The translations under genes were made by a program, and so were the position numbers. 64,000 nt of DNA. Origin: Lathyrus oleraceus. Its lineage: Eukaryota; Streptophyta; Magnoliopsida; Fabales; Fabaceae. Below, piece after piece: positions 58,297-64,000 of this stretch. Below the pieces are notes generated by a model that searched no databases, was not told the DNA's origin, and saw nothing but the letters and a program-made list of their open reading frames with translations. The first letter of the stretch is position 1, and every line of letters begins with the position of its first letter. The stretch lies in the NCBI RefSeq assembly GCF_024323335.1, contig NC_066584.1:273025618-273089617 (forward strand). Reading direction: 5' to 3'.

Positions 58297-58503
58297 CAGC
58301 CAGACCAAGGCTCGTCTGGGCAAAATAGAAGACGTCGTCAACCGTTCCCGTTCATCAGTGCTGGAATGCTGGATCCAGGTCACGCCTGTGCGTTGGGTGA
58401 AGAGATCGACAATGGCTGCGAGCTCGATCGTTGGATAAAATCGTGCGTACCAGGGAACTGGAAGGCCTCTAAGATCACCACTGTCACTCATCATGAAGAG
58501 TAA
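58297..58503 (+). pseudogene. Element B gag-pro, second part
   Basis: Directly after the target duplication the reading frame broken at 46749 continues and ends at TAA 58501-58503. DNGCELDRWIKSCVPG here corresponds to DCNLDSWIRPCVPG in element A, which confirms it is the protein's C-terminus. Confidence 0.85.
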
Positions 58504-58779
58504 CATTTCTGTTCTTCAATTCTGTTTGCATGAAAGCCATACGTTTTGCCCGAAACGTATTGGTCCATTGTAAGGGCCACCTCATGTGTTTCATTTTGCA
58601 ACATTTTGCATCATTAATAAATGGATGTTTTTTGTAATAAAAGCGGTGCTCCCTGTTTTTCATTTATTTTTGCAGTTTTAAAAAAATAATAATAAAAATG
58701 GCAATGGTTGTTTTCATTTTCTTTCCTTTTGATTTGTCTTGTTCCGACCTCAAAAGTGACTATCTTCCTGATCTCATTG
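58504..58779 (+). other. Intron-like gap between gag-pro and pol of element B
   Basis: About 275 bp of T-rich DNA with a tract ending TTATTTTTGCAG near 58675, a good 3' splice site, lies before the pol N-terminus. Ogre elements are known to splice an intron between pro and RT. A 5' splice site is not obvious, so this is inference. Confidence 0.45.
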
Positions 58780-59460
58780 ATAACAATTCGGTTACACCTC
58801 TGTATGACTTCGACAATCCGATCTATCATGCCAAAGAAGAAGGCGAAGAAGATTGTGATCTGCTGGAATTAGCCGGGTTGTTAAAACAAGAGGAGAAGGT
58901 GATTCAACCGCACGAGGAGCGAGTTGAGATTGTTAATCGGTGCACCGAGGAGGTCTGAAAGGAAGTAAAGGTTGGGGCCGCCTTGAAGGCGAGTGTCAAG
59001 AGCGGAGGTGATGCCATTCGGTCTCAAGAGCGCTGGTGCTGCGTATCAGAGGGCTATGGTGACTTTGTTTCATGATATGATTCATCATGAAGTCAAATGG
59101 TATGTTGACGACATGATAACAAAGTTCCAAACAGAAGAGGGACATCCGGTATACACACCAAGTTGTTTGATCAGTTGAAACAACTCAGACTGAGGTTGAA
59201 CCCGAATGAGTGCACGTTCGTAGTGCGGTCCGGTAAGTTGCTGAGGCTTATTGTGAATGAAAGAGGAATCGAGGTTGATCCTGCTAAAAAAGAAAAAGAA
59301 AAAAAAACAATACAAGAAATGCCTGAACCGAAAACAGAAAAAGAGGTTCGTGGTTTTTTAGATAGATTGAACTGCATTTCACGGTTCATATCTCATCTAA
59401 CAGCCACGTGTGAGCCCATATTCAAACTGTTGAAAATAAAAGATCAAACGGTCAGGTAAA
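58780..59460 (+). pseudogene. Element B RT remnant
   Basis: YDFDNPIYHAKEEGEEDCDL opens pol as in element A, ending at TGA near 58957. RT resumes at about 58997 with MPFGLKSAGAAYQRAM and the catalytic YVDDM (59101-59115), so the RT N-terminal half is deleted. A shifted frame 59163-59459 holds LRLRLNPNECTFVV and TEKEVRGFLDRLN. Confidence 0.8.
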
Positions 59461-60240
59461 ATAATGATTGCCAAGGGGCATTGAAAAATAAAAGAATATT
59501 TGCAGGAACCTCTGATTTTGATGCCTCCCGTGGAGAGACGACTGTTAATTCTGTACTTGACAGTCCTCGAGGGGTCTATGAGGTGTACTGGGTCAGCATG
59601 ACGTGTCTGGTCGAAAAGAGCACGCAATTTACCTTAGCAAAAAGTTTACCGACTGTGAAACAATACATTCACTGCTCGAGAAAACTTGTTGTACTTTGGC
59701 ATAGGCTGCTCGCCGACTGAGACAGTGTATGCTGGTTCATACCACTTTGTGGATTTCCAAGATGGATCTGATCAAGTATAAAAGTGAGAAACCAATATTG
59801 ACCGGACGGGTTGCGAGGGGGCAAATGACTTTGACTTATTTTGATATTCAGTATACCTCTCAGAGAGCAATCAAGGAGAGTGTGTCGTCTGATTACCTCG
59901 CCCAGCAACCCATTGAGGATTATCAACTGATGAAGTTTGAATTCCCTGATAAGGACATCGAGGTTCTCAAATCGAAAGATTATGAGGAACCGATCCCGGA
60001 GGAGGGGCCTGACCCTGAATCCGAACGGATTTTGACGTTTGATGGGGTCCTTAGCATGAATGGAAGCGAAGTCGGTGTTGCTTTGGTTACGCCAAAGGGT
60101 TCCCACGTTCCTTTTGTTGCCCGGATAGCATTGGAATGCACCGATAATGCGGTTAAGTACGAAGCGGGTATCTTGGGTATCGAACCTCGATGCGTGCATC
60201 TACTAGGGCAACACTTTTCTCACTTGTGTATGGGATAGAA
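59461..60240 (+). pseudogene. Element B RNase H and second RNase H remnant
   Basis: The frame at 59729-60238 contains VARGQMTLTYFDIQYTSQ, end of RNase H, then PEEGPDPESERILTFDGVLS. The latter starts the extra Tat-type RNase H and runs through CTDNAVKYEAGILGIE. It breaks at about 60195, shortly before integrase C-terminal sequence. 59461-59728 holds earlier RNase H sequence in broken frames. Confidence 0.8.
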
Positions 60241-60704
60241 GTGGTATTACCAATTGAGGCCCAAGTCCCATCGTGGAGAGTCCTGAGGGATGTAAAATTG
60301 GAAAAGGATGAGTGGATAAGGACTCGGTACAGAGTTGGGCCTAATTGGGGAAAGAGGCTAGTAACCATTCGTCATGGGGCAGTTGTGCCAGCAGTGCACA
60401 AATCGTGTTGTTGACCGAAAAGTGCGGTCTTGTGTGCATCATGAGAGATATGGTGTTGAAAAGGATCCTTCCTCCTCAAAATGATCGTAGGGGCAAGTGG
60501 GTACCCAATTATGAACGTCCATTCGTGGTCAAGAAGATTTTCTCTGACAGAGCCTTGTTGTTGATGACCACGGATGATGAGGACTTTCCATCCCCTGTGA
60601 GTGCGGACGCAGTTAAAAGATATTTCGTAAAAAGAGACCCGCTGGACAAAAAGAATAAAAGAGTCCAGGCAAAAAAGGGCATCCCGGCGAACAAAAAAAA
60701 ATGA
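60190..60704 (+). pseudogene. Element B integrase C-terminus
   Basis: TRATLFSLVYGIEVVLPIEA begins the part just after the integrase catalytic core. The frame shifts near 60400 into VLKRILPPQNDRRGKWVPNY and DEDFPSPVSADAVKRYFVKR, ending at TGA after a Lys-rich tail (60704). The HHCC and D-D-E parts are missing, as in element A but with a different break point. Confidence 0.8.
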
Positions 60705-61700
60705 TGATGAAAAAATGAAAAAGGTTCGGGCAGAAATTAGGGATAAAGAAAAGAATATGTACACCCGATAAGTCGAAAACCCACAAGGGCGGCTTAGGTA
60801 AAAATGGGTATCCCGGTGGATTGAAAACCCGAAAGGGCGGTCCAAGCAAAAGAGGGAAGAAAACGAACAACTGCGTCCGGCATGATCGTTTGTACTTTGG
60901 TTGAGACATCTGGATAATCTTCGGCAGAGATCGGTCGACAGAGTCTTGTTCAGAAGGCAGAAAGTGCGGAGAGTCTTGAGGACATATGGGGTGTAACTGA
61001 GTTGGAACTCGACGAGATCACGGTTCTCACATTTCCATTAGGGTAGATTTTTCATTTTGTGCGCAATTACCTCTTTTCAGGGATTGCTTCCTTTGTGTTG
61101 TTCAGTTACGAGCCACTTTTGGTTCAGTCAATAAATGCGTGTTCAGTAAAATAATTTTGTTTTTGTTTTCATTACCGCTTTGATTGCAAAAACATCCGTT
61201 TATTTTGATAAAGAATCTTTGCATTTTAAAACGTAGAGGTCCCTTCCGATGCATGTTTACAAGATTGAAGACGTGAAATCTTATTCGGAAGTCCGAGTGA
61301 CCTAGGTGTTGAAATTTTGGCACGCCTGGGGCACGTTTTTATCTAACGATCTCTTTTGCAGGTACTGTTAGATATTTTCACTCACTTGCAGGTTGTGATG
61401 TGAAGCCTTTTGACAAGAGATCCCCGCAGAGTCCAATCAGGGGCAAGAGATTGAAGAACGGTGAAAAAAAAACGGCAAAAGAACGACGGCAATCCTAGAG
61501 GGTAATCAAGAAGACTCTTCAAAGTCTGAAGATTAGAGAGTTGGCCCGAATCTGAGGAGATCGATCGTCTCGAAGAAGAGAAAAGCCGAGAATGCAAAGT
61601 GATGAATCAGAAGAGACCAGATGAGACTGGGAGCTCTCAAAAGTGGAAAGTTTACACTGTGGTTGGATGGTGAATGCCAGTGTTCGACGAATCGACGGGC
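60705..61700 (+). other. Element B 3' UTR, unique part
   Basis: 60705-60850 is the counterpart of 29270-29460 in element A, with GGTATCCCGGTGGATTGAAA. The remaining part shows no domain or repeat. Minus-strand frames here are shadows. Confidence 0.65.
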
Positions 61701-62400
61701 ATTCCGTGTTAAATAGGCTGTATCTCCCCAGTGAGTCCGAGATCAGTGTTTCCTCAGCAGCGAGCCTGAAGGTTGCTATATCCCCGGCGGAGGTGTCTAT
61801 GGGTATATTGTTCCTCAGCAGCCAGGTCTGAAGTGCTGTAATCCCCGGCAGGGTTGCGTTTGCAGTTCCCCAACCAGGTCTGAAGTTCGCCGTAATCCCA
61901 GCAGGGTCGAGAAGAGTATTTCCCCAGCAAGTCTGAGGACTGCTAGTTCCCCAGCGAGCTTGAAGGTCACTATTTCCCCAGCGGATTCGAGAGTGGTGTT
62001 TCCTCGGTAATCAGGCCTGAGATTGGTTATCTTCCCCAGCAGGGTTGAGAATGTAATCCCCAGCAGGGTTGGTCATTTCCCTTAGCAGGGTTGAGAGAGT
62101 TTGTTCCCCAGCGGCCAGGCCTGAGTATGGTTTCCCCCAGCAGGGTGGAGAATTTTCTTCCCCAGCTAGCCTGAAGGTTGCTGTTTCCCCGGCAGAGGTT
62201 TGCATTGGTTGTTTCCCCCAGCGGAGTCCCCAAGAGGATCGGGTTCAGTGAAGGTTATCCCCAGCAAGGATCATCCTTTCCCCAGCAGCAGTGTTGTTCC
62301 CCAGCAGGGTGGAAATCGGAGTGATACTGAGTTCCTCAGCGGAGTTCCTCGAGCTCCCCAGTAGAGTGGCTTGTGCCGTCCCCGGAGAGGGATATGTTTT
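61700..62400 (+). repeat. TCCCCAGC-type degenerate repeats in element B 3' UTR
   Basis: More than fifteen copies of a TCCCCAGCAGGGTTGAG-like word occur at irregular spacing of about 30-50 bp. The complementary word GCTGGGGA recurs in element A at 28230-28700. 62400-63034 continues with sparse copies and no gene. Confidence 0.8.
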
Positions 62401-63034
62401 TATGCATTCATCATCTAGATAAGCATAGCATATTACATCATTAATTGCGTAGCATTTCCATGAGTATGGAGCATTACGTCGTAAAAACTCATGCATCAGC
62501 ATTGCAAGCATAAACTAGCCCTAAGCTGTGGTTACCATCCGAGAATGGGTTTATCGGAAGAGTTTAGCATCGCGACATTGGGTCGATTTCAGAATTGGAT
62601 ACCCCAACAGGGTAGAGAGGTTGGTGTTTTCCCAACAGTTGACTCCCTAGTTGAGTGGGTTTTTCTGCCGTTTCGAGAATGACAGATCAGCAAGCATCCA
62701 CAGCAGTGCTAATCCCCACAGAGTTGGAAGACCGAATCAGAGATGGTGTGCTCAGCAAATTGATCACTTGCTTTCTCAGCATGAGTTTTCCTCCCCTTGC
62801 ATCTGGCAGGTTGGATCATGTCCCCAACAATTTTTCAGCATCTGTACGGAATATTTGCGGCAGTTGCTCCTGATAGCATCCATGATTGGTAACCCCCAGT
62901 GAGGTTTATTTCCTCACCCGTCAGTGAAAGGAAAGCTTGACTCCCCAGAGTAGTCCCCGGCGAGTGTCTGGCCTTGTCTTGACATATGTAGATGTCGTCC
63001 TGGTGATACCAGTAGGTGTCATGTTGATCCCCGT

Positions 63035-63600
63035 GTGGGTCATCCCTTTGTTGGTGTCGGTAAACATCATCTTTCGATGTCAGTAAACGTCGAGTTTTTT
63101 CCCATTCATCATCTTTTGATGTCTGGTCGTGGTTTCTTTCTCCCATTCATCCGTTGATGTCTGGTTGAGTCTTTCCCATTCATCATCTTTCGATGTCTGG
63201 TCGTGGTTTCTTTCTCCCATTCATCCGTTGATGTCTGGTTGAGTCTTTCCGATTCGTCCGTTGGCGTCTGGTCGTGGTTTCTCTTCCCATTCATCATCTT
63301 TCGATGTCTGGTCGTGGTTTCTTTCTCCCATTCATCCGTTGATGTCTGGTTGAGTCTTTCCCATTCGTCCGTTGGCGTCTGGTTGTGGTTTCTTTCTCCC
63401 ATTCATCCGTTGGTGTCTGGTCGAGTTTTTTCTAGTCATCGGTAAATGTCTGGTCGTCCTTTCGTTGGTGTCGGTAAACATCATCTTTCGATGTCGGTAA
63501 ACGTCAAGTTTTTTCCCATTCGTCCGTTGACGTCTGGTTGTGTATCCTCTTTTTCCAGTCATCGATAAATGTCTGGTCATGTACCTTTTCAAAATCCCCA
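63035..63600 (+). repeat. GATGTCTGGT-type tandem repeats in element B 3' UTR
   Basis: Units combine CCCATTCATC, CGTTGATGTCTGGT and TGAGTCTTT or CGTGGTTTC in alternating order, with about ten units of 35-60 bp. Long open frames on either strand here are products of the repeat. Confidence 0.9.
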
Positions 63601-63667
63601 GTAGAGTCGTCGGTAAACGTCTTGTCTGGTTCCAGTTGTGAACATCTTGTTCCTTCCCAATCGAAGC

Positions 63668-64000
63668 CACCATCGGTAAATGGCCCCGCTTTCCTTGATA
63701 TCAGTGTATATCAAGTCGACTGGTTCAAGCCGCCATCGGTAAATGGCCCCGCTTTCCTTGATATCAGTGTATATCAAGTCGATTGTTCCACCAGCCGCCA
63801 TCGGTAAATGTCCCCGCTTTCCTTGATATCAGTGTATATCAAGTCAACTGGTTCAAGCCGCCATTGGTAAATGGCCCCGCTTTCCTTGATATCAGTGTAT
63901 ATCAAGCCGACTGTTCCACAAGCCGCCATCGGTAAATGGCCTCGCTTTCCTTGATATCAGTGTATATCAAGTCGACTGTTCCACCAGCCGCCATCGGTAA
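63668..64000 (+). repeat. About 64-bp tandem repeat with a palindrome, running off the window
   Basis: Units start near 63668, 63731, 63795, 63857, 63922 and 63988. Each has GCCGCCATCGGTAAATGGCC, CGCTTTCC, then the arms CTTGATAT and ATATCAAG around CAGTGT, then TCGACTG(G)TTC. Copies differ at few bases. The array continues past the window end. Confidence 0.95.

Larger units (their letters stand above)
44534..64000 (+). mobile_element. Tat/Ogre element B interior, split by an Athila-type element, runs off the window
   Basis: From left to right are the primer site, leader, reduced gag-pro (45688-46749), the nested element (46750-58291), the end of gag-pro (58297-58503), an intron-like gap, pol remnants (58780-60704) and a long 3' UTR with tandem arrays to the window edge. 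Compared with element A it lacks the gag core and the protease active site. The RT N-terminal part and integrase core are also gone. Confidence 0.85.

Noticed and set aside
63109..63673. Repetitive open frames reading NGRKKPRPD-like and DEWERLNQ-like units
   Set aside because: They are translations of the tandem repeat array, with the frame kept only by unit length.

Overview
The window is plant nuclear DNA made almost entirely of transposable elements; I find no host protein-coding gene. The element set is a Tat/Ogre-type Ty3-gypsy lineage with tRNA-Arg-type primer sites and a second RNase H domain, an Athila/Cyclops-type gypsy element, SIRE/Maximus-like Ty1-copia sequences, and Mutator-like (MULE) elements carrying a plant mobile domain (PMD) gene. 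This set suggests a large-genome legume, probably of the pea/vetch tribe (Fabeae). The organism assignment is inference from element families, not from a marker gene.

Layout. 1-4.7 kb: copia-type LTR debris, with an env-like C-terminus, a 1.7-kb LTR with a tRNA-Met primer site, and a diverged 0.9-kb LTR. 4.85-6.7 kb: a decayed env-like gene on the minus strand, interrupted by a Tat-type LTR start. 6.7-7.25 kb: long (TA)n and (AG)n microsatellites around a small MITE. 7.3-12.7 kb: a 5.4-kb MULE with terminal inverted repeats and an exact 8-bp target duplication. It holds a small unknown gene, a MURA transposase pseudogene and a four-exon PMD pseudogene, with a shared GGCGCCAATTGG-type motif at both ends and between the divergent genes. 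13.4-14.3 kb: an hAT-like non-autonomous element. 14.6-16.3 kb: a second MULE/PMD remnant. 16.3-19.4 kb: old LTR-like sequence.

19.45 kb to the end is one nest of retrotransposons. A minus-strand copia element (3' LTR at about 19.45-21.2 kb) was split by Tat/Ogre element A (minus, 24721-36799) between its protease and integrase parts. It was split again in gag by LTR C (plus, from 37383). C was split by Tat/Ogre element B (plus, 5' LTR 40044-44531, running off the window end). B was split inside its gag-pro frame by an Athila/Cyclops-type element (minus, 46750-58291) with an exact GCTAT target duplication. Elements A and B both lost their integrase catalytic core and part or all of the RT, but kept LTRs or primer sites, so they look like derivatives that could only move with enzymes supplied in trans. 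Element A's 3' UTR holds a long array of short hairpins whose stem arms covary. Element B's 3' UTR holds several tandem arrays, including a 64-bp palindrome-bearing repeat that runs off the window.

No element here looks fully functional. Frameshifts, internal deletions and in-frame stops occur throughout, and many of the stops fit C-to-T change at CAA, CAG or CGA codons, as expected for methylated, silenced DNA.
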